This document shows positions 15,400-23,027 of a DNA stretch of 64,000 nt, piece after piece (position 1 is the first letter of the stretch; each line of letters starts with the position of its first letter). A model generated the notes under the pieces. It was not told where the DNA came from. It saw nothing but the letters and a program-made list of their open reading frames with translations, and ran no database searches. A program made the translations under genes and the position numbers. Source of the stretch: Lewinellaceae bacterium (GTDB lineage: Bacteria > Bacteroidota > Bacteroidia > Chitinophagales > Saprospiraceae); NCBI GenBank assembly GCA_016708875.1, contig JADJFA010000009.1:186001-250000 (forward strand). The letters are read 5' to 3'.

Positions 15400-16019
15400 C
15401 TCAGAAGCCTATGCTCCAACGCCACCTTCACCATTTGGGCGGTGTTTTTCACGCCAAATTTGGCTAGCAGGTTTTTGCGGTGGCTATCCACGGTGAGCGG
15501 GCTGACGAAAAGTTTGGAGGCAATTTCCTGGTTGGTCATGCCTTCGGAAATGTGAATCAGCACCTCCTTTTCACGCGCGGTAAGCAAGGGCAAAGGCGAA
15601 GATTTGGCTACAGGCGAAGTCATTACCTCCGACACCTCAGCGCTCATAAACATCCGGCCACGCCAGGCGGCGGTGATGCCCTCCTCCAATTCTTCTTTCG
15701 TGGCGTTTTTCAGCAGGTAACCCGATGCGCCCGCTTCCAGCATCCGGGTGATATAACTGCGCTCTTTGAAAGTGCTGAGTCCCAGGATCTTAAGTCCCGG
15801 CTTTGCTTTTTTCAACATCCCGCAAAGTTCGATGCCGTTGAGGTCGCCGAGGTTAATATCGGTAAGGGCCACCTCTGCATCAGAATTTTTCAATGCTTCG
15901 AGGGCATTATAGCCGTCGGTGGCAGTGCCTGCGATTTCGACAATGGAAGAATCAGCCAGGAGGGATTTGATGCCGGCGAGGACCATAGGATGATCGTCAA
16001 TAATAAAGGTGCGAATCAT
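15396..16019 (-). CDS. NarL/LuxR-type response regulator
   Basis: A 207-residue two-domain regulator. The receiver domain has the acidic pair Asp8-Asp9, phospho-acceptor Asp54 in ALTDINLGD, the Thr/Ser in LGLSTFKERS and the switch Lys in ASGYLLKNAT. The C-terminal GerE helix-turn-helix reads LTAREKEVLIHISEGMTNQE, then SPLTVDSHRKNLLAKFGV. This class usually pairs with HisKA_3 kinases such as the TPR kinase at 7398, but that partner is 6 kb away and on the other strand, so the pairing is inference. The start is ATG at 16019 (MIRTFIIDDHP); the open extension upstream lacks family similarity. Confidence 0.88.
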   Translation of the reverse strand: MIRTFIIDDHPMVLAGIKSLLADSSIVEIAGTATDGYNALEALKNSDAEVALTDINLGDLNGIELCGMLKKAKPGLKILGLSTFKERSYITRMLEAGASGYLLKNATKEELEEGITAAWRGRMFMSAEVSEVMTSPVAKSSPLPLLTAREKEVLIHISEGMTNQEIASKLFVSPLTVDSHRKNLLAKFGVKNTAQMVKVALEHRLLS

Positions 16020-16109
16020 AGGGACGGGTTTGATTTGATGGGACAAAAATCCGACACGTCCTTGCCCAAGCACCAGTCCAAAACCTGCTCATTTCTTGTT
16101 CAAATCTGC

Positions 16110-16472
16110 TCAAAACTTGATTTTTACAAAAATGCTCCCCGCCACAAGCACTATGAACTCGAACATTAAAGCAACCAGGTAGCCCATCCCACTTCCGGGG
16201 CCGGGGTTGCTGTAGGCGGAAAACGTTTTTTCGATGACAAAGTGCCCGCCGACCAGCCCGACCATCCAAACCCGTAGCAACAGCCAGTTTTTTTCAACCG
16301 ACGGGATCCACCACAGTCCAAAAACCAGCACCGACACTGCAGGAATGTAGAACCAGGATGTATCTATGAAATTGTCTACGGCTTTGTTTGGCGGGGTGTT
16401 CATTTTGCCGACAATGATGGCGGCGAAATACAGCAGCAGCCAGAAAAGTTCAGGGCCGAGGAGGTATCTCAT
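16110..16472 (-). CDS. Small hypothetical integral membrane protein (120 aa)
   Basis: No named family recognised. Four hydrophobic helices are visible: LFWLLLYFAAIIVG, WFYIPAVSVLVFGLWWIP, LLLRVWMVGLVGGHFVI and MGYLVALMFEFIVLVAGSIF. The remainder is short loops (KMNTPPNKAVDNFIDTS and SAYSNPGPGSG). It lies between the response regulator and prmC on the same strand, with about 90 nt on each side. There is no signal peptide. The consistent helix pattern and the position support a real gene; function unknown. Confidence 0.6.
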   Translation of the reverse strand: MRYLLGPELFWLLLYFAAIIVGKMNTPPNKAVDNFIDTSWFYIPAVSVLVFGLWWIPSVEKNWLLLRVWMVGLVGGHFVIEKTFSAYSNPGPGSGMGYLVALMFEFIVLVAGSIFVKIKF

Positions 16473-16570
16473 GGTTTAGTTATTTTGAAAATTTTTGTCT
16501 GCTTCATCTGAGCATCTTTTGAAAATCTATTTCTAAAGCGCGAAGAAGTAACGGGTGAATAATTTTCGCT

Positions 16571-17424
16571 TCAAATGGGTTCAAAGATACCTTTTGCCAT
16601 TCGTTCTGCACCCGACAAATCCTTCCGTAATTCCACTTTTGAAAAGCCTTTTTGCCGCAGCATATTTGCTACTTCGGTGGCGTTGAACTCATTGCACTCA
16701 AAAAACAACACCCCGCCTGGGCGCAATTTTTCCAACGAAAAATCAGCAATGGTACTGTAGAAAAGCAAGGGATCAGGGTCGTCTACAAACAAGGCCAACG
16801 CGGGTTCGTGGGCCAAAACGTGTTCTGGAACAAGACTTTTTTCCGAATGGGGAATGTAAGGCGGGTTGCTTACCACCACGTCGAGCGGAGGAAATAAAGC
16901 CCAATCGGAGTGGTTCAGAATGTCGCCTTGGAGGAGTTGAATATTGGGAGATTGGGATAATGGGGATTTAAGGATTCGTTCTGCATTTTCGATGGCAATG
17001 GCAAGGCGGAAGGGCTTTTTTCCAAGCCAAACAATTCCAGGCCGGGCATTTTCTTTTTCAAAGTAATGCCAATGCAGCCGCTCCCAAGTCCTATATCAAG
17101 CAAACGGGGCTCATGAACAGGAGGAAAGGTTTTTAAATGTTCCAATACCCAGGCCACCAGTTCTTCGGTCTCTTGCCGGGGAATCAACACGTCCGGGCTG
17201 ACTTTGAATTTCAACCCAAAAAAGTCGGCCTCTCCCAACACATATTGCACCGGCTCACCAGCCAAAAGCCGCTGGAGGATTTCTGAAAATCGAGCCTCCT
17301 CGAATGCCCGTCCATGGTCAAAGGCATCTTCAAAAACTATTCTTGCAATTGCCTTGGCTTCTCCTTCGCCATAGCGCGGCGTGAGTTGTTCGACCAGAAA
17401 AGAACGTGATAATGCTGATTTCAT
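16571..17424 (-). CDS. prmC: Release-factor glutamine methyltransferase PrmC (one apparent frame break)
   Basis: PrmC methylates the Gln of the GGQ motif in peptide release factors. The N-terminal helical part (SFLVEQLTPRYGEGEAKAIA, GEPVQYVLGEADFFGLKF, VLIPRQETEELVAWVLEHL) leads into the SAM motif RLLDIGLGSGCIGITL and the catalytic VVSNPPYIPHSEKS. The frame breaks in the T run 17016-17021 (A run on the coding strand); restoring one base gives FRLAIAIENAERILK continuing to VSNPPY. The ATG at 17424 lies 14 nt after the histidine-kinase stop codon. Because PrmC is important for translation termination, a true null is unlikely, and I read the break as a consensus error. Confidence 0.88.
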
Positions 17425-17437
17425 GGTAGGATTGAAC

Positions 17438-18399
17438 TCATATTTCAACGGTAAAAACCGTCCCCTTTGGCAAATTATCGGCAATACTAATAGTCCCCCA
17501 TGGGCTTTAAGCACCTGATTTACAATATACAATCCAAGTCCTGTACCTGTGCTGTGCCGCGTTTCTTCGTTGCCCATCCGATAGAATTTTTCGAACACTG
17601 ATTGCTTTTCTGTATCGGGAATGCCCTGCCCTTGGTCGGCTACATGGAAGCGGAATTTATCGTCTTTATGCTCCGCAAAAAGTTCGATGGGGCTTCCTTC
17701 GGGGGAATATTTCAGGGCGTTTTCTAAAAGGTTTCGCACAATAGCAGAGAGTCCCATTTTGTCGGCTTGCACGGGTGGGAGCTCAGGGGGGATTTTTAAC
17801 TTGAAATCAGCGTCTGGAAATCGAACGCGGAGGCTTTCCACTATTTCTGTTACCAGTGTGCCAAAATGTACCGGTTCATGCAAAGGGCGCCAGTTATCCT
17901 CCAGGCGAGCCGCAAGCAGCAGGCTTTCTACCAGGTCCTGGAGCCGGTCGGCGTCTTTGAGACCGTTGGCGAGGAGTGGTGTGCGTTGTTCCGGCGTGAG
18001 ATTGCGCTTGATAAGGGTTTCGAGCACAAGGCGTAAGGAGGCGATGGGAGATTTTAGTTCGTGGGTGATGCTGAGCAAAAAATTGCGACGCTGACGTGTC
18101 AGTGAAACTTCCCGCGCTGCGCTGCGCCGGATCACCCATAACCCCCAGACCAGACAGGCTGTAAAAAAAAGCCCTTCCGCGATTACCATCCTCCGACCGC
18201 TTTGCCAGGCTTTTTGGGCAATTTGGAATTCAGTGGTGGCTTCCATATTTGCTTGTGGAAACTGCAACGCCGCAATCTTCTTTTCGCGTTCAAACAAGCG
18301 GTCATTCTGTCTCCAAAGGTGAAAAGACCACCACCCAAAGGCCAATATCATGTAGCCAATGACGAAATGGGAGAGGGTGGTGATGGGAAGACGCTTCAT
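17438..18399 (-). CDS. Two-helix sensor histidine kinase (one apparent frame break near the C-terminus)
   Basis: Two membrane helices (FVIGYMILAFGWWSFHLW, and IAEGLFFTACLVWGLWVI) flank a periplasmic loop of only about 45 residues. The HisKA domain has phospho-acceptor His113 in SITHELKSPIASLRL. The HATPase shows VRNLLENALKYSPEG, VADQGQGIP and GTGLGLYIV. After KAHGG a C run (17496-17500, five G on the coding strand) has lost one base; with it restored the protein ends TISIADNLPKGTVFTVEI at a TGA (17438-17440). As written, the frame instead runs into prmC and mimics a fusion. There is no adjacent OmpR-type regulator. The start is ATG at 18399. Confidence 0.85.
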
Positions 18400-18404
18400 G
18401 TTTA

Positions 18405-18508
18405 GTGGCAGGTTGCAGTAGGCAGTTTGCAGTAGCAGTAGGCAGTGGCAGTTGGCAGTAGCAGTGGGCACGCTGCCTACTGCCACTGCCTACTGCTACC
18501 GCCTACTA
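18405..18508. repeat. Intergenic inverted repeat, family H
   Basis: Many overlapping copies of GCAGTAGGCAGT and GGCAGTGGCAGT form the left arm (about 18405-18465), and the reverse words (CTGCCTACTGCCACTGCCT) form the right arm (about 18473-18508). The gap between the SDR and kinase genes is filled by it. The family is seen only here in this window. Confidence 0.8.
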
Positions 18509-18509
18509 T

Positions 18510-19217
18510 TCACCATTCCTGGCTCATTGGATGGATCATCAATTCGTCAATAAGTACGTGAGGAGGGGTATTCAGGATGTAGGAAACCGCTCCTGCAATA
18601 TCGTCCGCATGGAGAAACTGGGCCTGTTCTGGCTCGCCTTGTTCCACTTGATGGAAGTAGGTATCCACCAATCCGGGATACACGACACTTACCTTAATGC
18701 CTAAAGAACGAACCTCCCGGCGCAGGCTCTCAAAAAAAGCGTGCTGGGCGTATTTGCTCGCAGTGTAAAGGCTGCCCGTTGCAAAAGTGCGCTTCGATAC
18801 ATCCGACGCAATGGCAAGGATATGCCCTTTTCCGGCGGCTTTCATGTGTGGCAACACGGCGCGGGTAAGCAAAAACGAACCTTTCACGTTCACGTCCATC
18901 ACACGTTCCCAATCGTCGGCAGTGATTTCTTCGGCGGGTTTAAAAACACCGATGCCCGCGTTATTTACCACGCAATCAATACGTTGAAAATCGCGAATCA
19001 CTTCCGCCACGGCATTATTTACCTGCTGCTCATCGGAAATATCACACACAAAGGAGAGGGCTTTGCCGCCCGCCTCGTCAATTTCGTGTTCCAGTTCACC
19101 GATTTCTTCGGCATTACGCGCCAGCACCACTACGAAATGGCCTTCGTGTGCCAGCCGAAGTGACACGGCCCGGCCAATGCCGCGCGATGCGCCGGATATT
19201 AGGGTGATTTTTTTCAT
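18510..19217 (-). CDS. Short-chain dehydrogenase/reductase (SDR)
   Basis: A classical SDR of 235 residues. The NAD(P) motif is GASRGIG at residues 9-15, then CDISDE, VVNNAGIGVF and the active-site Tyr-x-x-x-Lys in GSLYTASKYAQHAFFESL with an upstream Ser (AIASDVSKR region). The C-terminus has VVYPGLVDTYFH. The closest look is to 3-ketoacyl reductase/sepiapterin-reductase-like SDRs of Bacteroidota; the substrate is not readable. The start at 19217 (MKKITLISGASRG) is the last ATG before the Rossmann strand. It is co-directional with the kinase and deoxynucleoside-kinase genes, separated by hairpins on both sides. Confidence 0.86.
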   Translation of the reverse strand: MKKITLISGASRGIGRAVSLRLAHEGHFVVVLARNAEEIGELEHEIDEAGGKALSFVCDISDEQQVNNAVAEVIRDFQRIDCVVNNAGIGVFKPAEEITADDWERVMDVNVKGSFLLTRAVLPHMKAAGKGHILAIASDVSKRTFATGSLYTASKYAQHAFFESLRREVRSLGIKVSVVYPGLVDTYFHQVEQGEPEQAQFLHADDIAGAVSYILNTPPHVLIDELMIHPMSQEW

Positions 19218-19223
19218 TTTATC

Positions 19224-19317
19224 AGTTTCAAGTGGCAAGTTAAAAGTAGCAAGTTAAAAGTAGCAAGTTTCAAGTGGCTCCACAACTTGGAACTTGCTAC
19301 TTGCTACTTGAAACTTA
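19224..19317. repeat. Intergenic inverted repeat, family D
   Basis: The words AAGTTAAAAGTAGC and AAGTTTCAAGTGGC in the left arm face GGAACTTGCTACTTG and CTACTTGAAACTT in the right arm, around a short loop (CTCCACA). It fills the gap between the SDR start and the deoxynucleoside-kinase stop codon. Confidence 0.82.
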
Positions 19318-19323
19318 TTATCT

Positions 19324-19974
19324 CTAAAACAGCCCATGCAATTCCGCCTGTACCATTTCCAGCACCTTGGCGGCGTGTTCTTTATTGCTTGTAAAATCCA
19401 GGTTATCTACGTTGATAATCAGGAGTCTGCCTTCGCGATAGCCATTGATCCAGCCGTCGTAACGGTCGTTGAGGCGCTTGAGGTAATCGAGGCTTATGCT
19501 GCCTTCATAATCGCGCCCGCGCATCTGGATATGATCCACCAAGGTGGGTATGCTGGCCTTCAAATAGATCAATAAATCGGGCGCTTTCACCTGCGACACA
19601 ATGGACTGAAACAGCGTCATGTAATTCTCAAAATCGCGCCGTTCCATCAGGCCCATGTCGGCAAGATTTGGCGCAAAAATGAACGCGTCCTCGTAAATCG
19701 TGCGGTCTTGAATCACGGTTCGGCTGCCCTGTAATATACGGAGCACCTGTTGGTAGCGACTCGAAAGAAAAAACACCTGAAGGTTGAACGACCAGCGTTT
19801 CATGTCGAGATAAAAATCGGACAGGTAAGGGTTGTTTTCCGTGTTTTCGTAGTGTACGTCCCAGCCAAAATTCTTGGCAAGCATCTCGGTGAGGGTTGTT
19901 TTGCCCGCGCCGATATTGCCGGCGATGGCGATGTGTTTTACAGTTTTTTTCTCAGAAGGCAATGCAGAGGTCAT
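19324..19974 (-). CDS. Deoxynucleoside kinase
   Basis: A 216-residue dNK-family kinase (thymidine-kinase-2/deoxyguanosine kinase-like). The P-loop is AIAGNIGAGKTTLTEML. The ENPYL-like NNPYLSDFY segment, the DRT variant of the DRS motif (VIQDRTIYEDAFIF) and the lid RGRDYEGSISLDYL are all visible. It salvages deoxynucleosides with ATP. The start at 19974 is chosen because the frame further upstream is repeat DNA (family N at about 19992-20055). The gene belongs to the minus-strand run from 15.4 to 24.3 kb and lies between the SDR and a NUDIX gene, which could work on nucleotides, but the linkage is only suggestive. Confidence 0.88.
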   Translation of the reverse strand: MTSALPSEKKTVKHIAIAGNIGAGKTTLTEMLAKNFGWDVHYENTENNPYLSDFYLDMKRWSFNLQVFFLSSRYQQVLRILQGSRTVIQDRTIYEDAFIFAPNLADMGLMERRDFENYMTLFQSIVSQVKAPDLLIYLKASIPTLVDHIQMRGRDYEGSISLDYLKRLNDRYDGWINGYREGRLLIINVDNLDFTSNKEHAAKVLEMVQAELHGLF

Positions 19975-19991
19975 TGTCGAATGTTGATTTT

Positions 19992-20055
19992 TTACCCGCC
20001 GTAGCATCTCGCCGCCGCCAAAGGCTAATGCGAGTAAAAGCGAAGGAGGGAGTGA
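19992..20055 (-). repeat. Family N element upstream of the deoxynucleoside kinase
   Basis: On the coding strand it reads CCTCCTTCGCTTTTACTCG and ends GATGCTACGGCGGGTAAAAA, about 20 nt before the start codon at 19974. The same words occur, in the same orientation relative to the gene, at 7416, 24791 and 58637. Confidence 0.65.
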
Positions 20056-20110
20056 TTCGTTGATTTGGGTATTTGGGGATACGTTGATTTGTGGCGAAGG
20101 TAGAAAACCC

Positions 20111-20677
20111 TCAAAACCTTTCTGAATCCCTTTCAAATTCCCTGGTTTTTAATGCCATTCGTCTCAGCGATTGTGGGGTGGTTTCCGTACAAAGTTCTTC
20201 GATGTGAACCCATGCAATCGCCTTGGTTTCCAAAAGGTTGCGTTCGATTTTAGCATCTTCTGGCGCGACAAAAAGAAATCTCAAATCGTAGTGTAAATGT
20301 GAAGGCTCGTTGCCTCGTGCAGGAATTTCATGGACATCCAGATCGAAAATTGCTGGTGAAATCAACGTCAATCCCTCAATTCCGCACTCTTCCATAGCCT
20401 CGCGCCTGGCCGTTTCAGCCAATGAAGCATCTGCCTCGTCAGCATGACCGCCCGGCTGTAACCAGCGATCCAGTTTGGCGTGGTGAAGCAGTAATACCGA
20501 GTTGCCATCTGCAGAAAGTATCCATGCCGACCCCGTCAGGTGTCCCTCTAAAGTGCTGCGTTGCCAAAAGTGGTCGTTCCGCTCGACAACGGCGATCGTT
20601 TGTGCCAAAAACAAACACTCTTCTTCAAATTCCGATCTGTGTTGTTGTAGCAAAGCAAGTGTTTCGAGTTTATCCAT
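20111..20677 (-). CDS. NUDIX hydrolase
   Basis: A 188-residue protein with a NUDIX box GGHADEADASLAETARREAM followed by EECGIEGL, containing the G-x5-E-x7-REUxEExGU pattern that binds the metal. Preceding strands are SAWILSADGNSVLLLHHAKL and RWLQPGGH; after the box come DLDVHEIPARG and FLFVAPEDA. NUDIX enzymes hydrolyse nucleoside diphosphate derivatives; the substrate here is unknown. The ATG at 20677 is preferred to the GTG two codons earlier. Downstream lies the deoxynucleoside kinase, separated by a family N repeat. Confidence 0.87.
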   Translation of the reverse strand: MDKLETLALLQQHRSEFEEECLFLAQTIAVVERNDHFWQRSTLEGHLTGSAWILSADGNSVLLLHHAKLDRWLQPGGHADEADASLAETARREAMEECGIEGLTLISPAIFDLDVHEIPARGNEPSHLHYDLRFLFVAPEDAKIERNLLETKAIAWVHIEELCTETTPQSLRRMALKTREFERDSERF

Positions 20678-20706
20678 ATTCACGTTCAGCAGGTTCTGAA
20701 TGTTTG

Positions 20707-20766
20707 GTTTTTAATTTTCCTGTTTTCCTGTTTTCCTGTTTTCCTGTTCTCCTGTTTTGCGGTTTC
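20707..20766. repeat. Single-armed tandem repeat related to family C
   Basis: Consecutive copies of TTTTCCTG (five or six, slightly varied), ending in TTTTGCGGTTTCATC. The words match one arm of family C, but I find no facing arm, so this may be a half element or a collapsed one. Confidence 0.65.
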
Positions 20767-20767
20767 A

Positions 20768-21607
20768 TCATCGCTCTATTTTTATCAAAACCTCCCTAAA
20801 AACCTTCCGCAGCCGCTGCTCTTTTTTCTTTTCCAAAATCTCCCCTGCTCGGCGTATTCCCCCGCCATAATAGCGAAAAAGCCAGGGTGTCACCGTGGCA
20901 GCAGCATCCACAAATGTGTAAGAAATGCCCGTGGCGACAAACCAATATCCCAGCAAAGCATTGAGCAACAGCGAGTTCAGACCATTTTTGATATCACCTG
21001 CATAAAACTGTCCGGCTCCTGGCAAAACCATACTGAGCACCCGGGCAATCTTTGGGCTTTTGCGGGAAATACGCTTTGCCTCCCTCATAAGCCGCTCAAA
21101 TTCCGCCCGGCCCTGCACATCCGATGCTGCAAAAAGAGGCAGCAAATCCGCTCGTGCTAAATCAAATTCCCGAATGCCAAAATGCGCCGCACCGAGGTAG
21201 AGCCGTTTTCTGCTCATCCATGGTTCTGGCAAATTATTGGGCAAGGAAAACAGTTCCAGCAAGGCTTTTTTATACTGATTTTGGAGCATCAACATGCCCG
21301 TCTTGCTGAATAGCGCTTCATAACGCAGGCTATCTGTGTCGGCACTTTGATAAAGCAAGTCGCAGTAAAAAGCCGATTTTTCGAAATCCCCCTGATCGGC
21401 GTAAAGCGCGGCCAATTGACGCTGACACTCGTCACGGTATTGGTCGCCACTAAAGAAAAGTACCCGCTGGTAGGTTTTCAGCGCGAGTGGTTTGTTCCCC
21501 GCAGCCAATTGCTCGCGGGCAAAAAGCAAGGTCTCATCCGCCGTTTGAGCAGGCAGAAAAGAGACTGCGCTAATCCAGCACAGGAAAAACAAGAGCCTCT
21601 GTGTCAT
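20768..21607 (-). CDS. Secreted TPR-like protein with C-terminal membrane segment (DUF5683-like)
   Basis: Signal peptide MTQRLLFFLCWISAVSFLPA, then helical repeats (ETLLFAREQLAAGNKPLALK, QLAALYADQGDFEKSAFYCD) over about 150 residues. A C-terminal region follows with ARVLSMVLPGAGQFYAGDIK, two hydrophobic helices and GGGIRRAGEI. The motif PGxGQ-Y-AG-D-K-G is typical of DUF5683-type membrane proteins of Bacteroidota. The ATG at 21607 overlaps the end of the next gene by 38 nt, so the two are probably translationally coupled. Function unknown; envelope location inferred. Confidence 0.7.
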   Translation of the reverse strand: MTQRLLFFLCWISAVSFLPAQTADETLLFAREQLAAGNKPLALKTYQRVLFFSGDQYRDECQRQLAALYADQGDFEKSAFYCDLLYQSADTDSLRYEALFSKTGMLMLQNQYKKALLELFSLPNNLPEPWMSRKRLYLGAAHFGIREFDLARADLLPLFAASDVQGRAEFERLMREAKRISRKSPKIARVLSMVLPGAGQFYAGDIKNGLNSLLLNALLGYWFVATGISYTFVDAAATVTPWLFRYYGGGIRRAGEILEKKKEQRLRKVFREVLIKIER

Positions 21608-22397
21608 GTTGCAAACGGTTGAACTTCTTTTGATTTTGCCGCCGAGCGGCTTTGTGCGAGCCATAAAGATTGCCGGTGTAGAACCCAAGCGCGAAGCCGC
21701 CATGTATCCAGCCCCAAAAGGTATCTGCGCCTTCTTTGTCGAAGCGACGATAAGCTTGCCAGGTATTGACGCCCACGAATAGCAGGCTGATAATACCATC
21801 CTTCCATTCGCCCGCGTAGGCTTTCCCTAATCCGGGCACCGGCACAGAGAGCGCAGTAGCGACCCAGGGGTTTTTCTTTTTGCTGCGTTCTCCTCGTTTG
21901 ATGAGATTTTCCAAATCGGCACGGCGGGGAATTTTTTCTGCAGCCGGAATGGCCTCGATGGATTGCCGTGCTTCGGGCCATTTTTGCTCCAACATATTGG
22001 CGTACAACACTGTGCGCTTCATTTGGGTACTGTCAAACATAGCCGATGCTGACACCAAATTGCGTGCTCGATCCGGGTATCCACCTCTAAGGAGGAGTCT
22101 GGAATATTCCGTGTAAAGCAAGCGGGTTTTGGGCCTAGGCTCGAGCTGCCATTTTGCCCATTGTTCAAGACCACGCTGAGGGGTATCGCCTTTGCGGTAA
22201 GCGCGGAGCAGATCAGCACGGAGGGTATCGTTATCCGGGCGGAGAAAAATCAAGCGTTCGTACTCTTCAGCAGCCAGTGTATATTGCTGTGATTGAAGCA
22301 AGTAGCGAGCATAGGCGCGGGAATGCGTATAATCGTAAATGTCTTGGGCGGAAAGGGCATTTGCCAGAAAAAGGAAGAGGAAAAAGGGAGGTCTCAT
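21570..22397 (-). CDS. Secreted TPR-like protein with C-terminal membrane segment, paralogue of the next gene
   Basis: Signal peptide MRPPFFLFLFLANALSAQ, then TPR-like helices (ARYLLQSQQYTLAAEEYERL, DLLRAYRKGDTPQRGLEQW) and a C-terminal ATALSVPVPGLGKAYAGEWK plus hydrophobic stretches (ISLLFVGVNTW, HGGFALGFYTGNLYG). The PGLGKAYAGEWKDG segment parallels PGAGQFYAGDIKNG of the downstream gene, so the pair look like diverged tandem duplicates. The start at 22397 is the ATG before the signal peptide. A family C hairpin lies upstream. A yidD-like gene further upstream, also minus-strand and secreted, may belong to the same operon. Confidence 0.72.
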   Translation of the reverse strand: MRPPFFLFLFLANALSAQDIYDYTHSRAYARYLLQSQQYTLAAEEYERLIFLRPDNDTLRADLLRAYRKGDTPQRGLEQWAKWQLEPRPKTRLLYTEYSRLLLRGGYPDRARNLVSASAMFDSTQMKRTVLYANMLEQKWPEARQSIEAIPAAEKIPRRADLENLIKRGERSKKKNPWVATALSVPVPGLGKAYAGEWKDGIISLLFVGVNTWQAYRRFDKEGADTFWGWIHGGFALGFYTGNLYGSHKAARRQNQKKFNRLQHDTEALVFPVLD

Positions 22398-22399
22398 TT

Positions 22400-22590
22400 G
22401 TTTAAACCGCAAAACCGCAAAATTTAAAATGTAAAATCATAACAGAAACTGCAAAATTTAAAATGTAAAACTGCAAAACCACGAGATGAACCCACAAAAT
22501 TGGAAATACAAAATCAAGTCGGCAGGCACGAATCAAAGTATCTTTATTTTACATTTTGCGGTTTTCAATTTTGCGGTTTTGCGGTTTAAA
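22400..22590. repeat. Intergenic inverted repeat, family C, long loop
   Basis: The left arm (TTTAAACCGCAAAACCGC, then AAAATTTAAAATGTAAAA) and right arm (TTTTACATTTTGCGG, TTTTGCGGTTTTGCGG) face each other across about 100 nt that include a partial extra copy (ACTGCAAAATTTAAAATG). It occupies the whole gap between the DUF5683-like gene and the yidD-like gene. Confidence 0.8.
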
Positions 22591-22592
22591 AA

Positions 22593-23027
22593 TTACCAGC
22601 CAACAGGGTCTTTCAGCACCCTTTTTTCCAGGTCAATTTCATATTGCCGGGGACTAAAACCATTGCAACGGGTAAGACGGTCGCAGGTGCAAATAATCCC
22701 GCGCACCACGCCGAGTTTCTTGACTGCTTCCAGGCCGAATTCGGAGCAGGACGGGTGAAAACTACAGCGCTGATTGTCTTGCGAGGAAAAGAAGGATTTG
22801 TAAACCAGAAACAGCCCCGAAAGCACGGTCTGCAGCTCGTTGGGATTTTCGCGACTGAGGGAAAACTGCTCCGAGAGCCGCGGCTTGGGGGTAGCTGCGA
22901 AAGCCTGACCCAAAAGCGCGATGTCGCCTTTAACGTGTGGCACACCTCGAAGCTGTGCCACACGTTCAGGCTGAGCAAAGAGATTACCCGCCAGCAGGAA
23001 CAACGAAATCGTAAGTGCTATCTTCAT
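22593..23027 (-). CDS. Secreted YidD-like protein (membrane insertion efficiency factor domain)
   Basis: The C-terminal 75 residues match YidD: VYKSFFSSQDNQRCSFHPSC, then SEFGLEAVKKLGVVRGIICT and CDRLTRCNG. YidD proper is a short cytoplasmic factor encoded next to yidC and rnpA. Here it has an extra N-terminus of about 60 residues starting with a clear signal peptide (MKIALTISLFLLAGNLFAQ) and is in another context, so the domain may be reused in the periplasm or be lipid-associated. The residues right after the signal peptide (ERVAQLRGVPHVK) are encoded by a family E palindrome. The start codon lies inside the preceding gene (44-nt overlap). Confidence 0.75.
   Translation of the reverse strand: MKIALTISLFLLAGNLFAQPERVAQLRGVPHVKGDIALLGQAFAATPKPRLSEQFSLSRENPNELQTVLSGLFLVYKSFFSSQDNQRCSFHPSCSEFGLEAVKKLGVVRGIICTCDRLTRCNGFSPRQYEIDLEKRVLKDPVGW
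22932..22966. repeat. Family E hairpin inside a coding sequence
   Basis: AACGTGTGGCACACCT (22932-22947), CGA, AGCTGTGCCACACGTT (22951-22966), with one mismatch in the stem. It is the same element as at 10640 but sits in frame inside the yidD-like gene just downstream of the signal-peptide cleavage site. Confidence 0.85.

Noticed and set aside
16915..18486. Histidine kinase-PrmC fusion protein
   Set aside because: One base in a G run separates the two; the kinase ends cleanly at 17438 and prmC has its own ATG at 17424.
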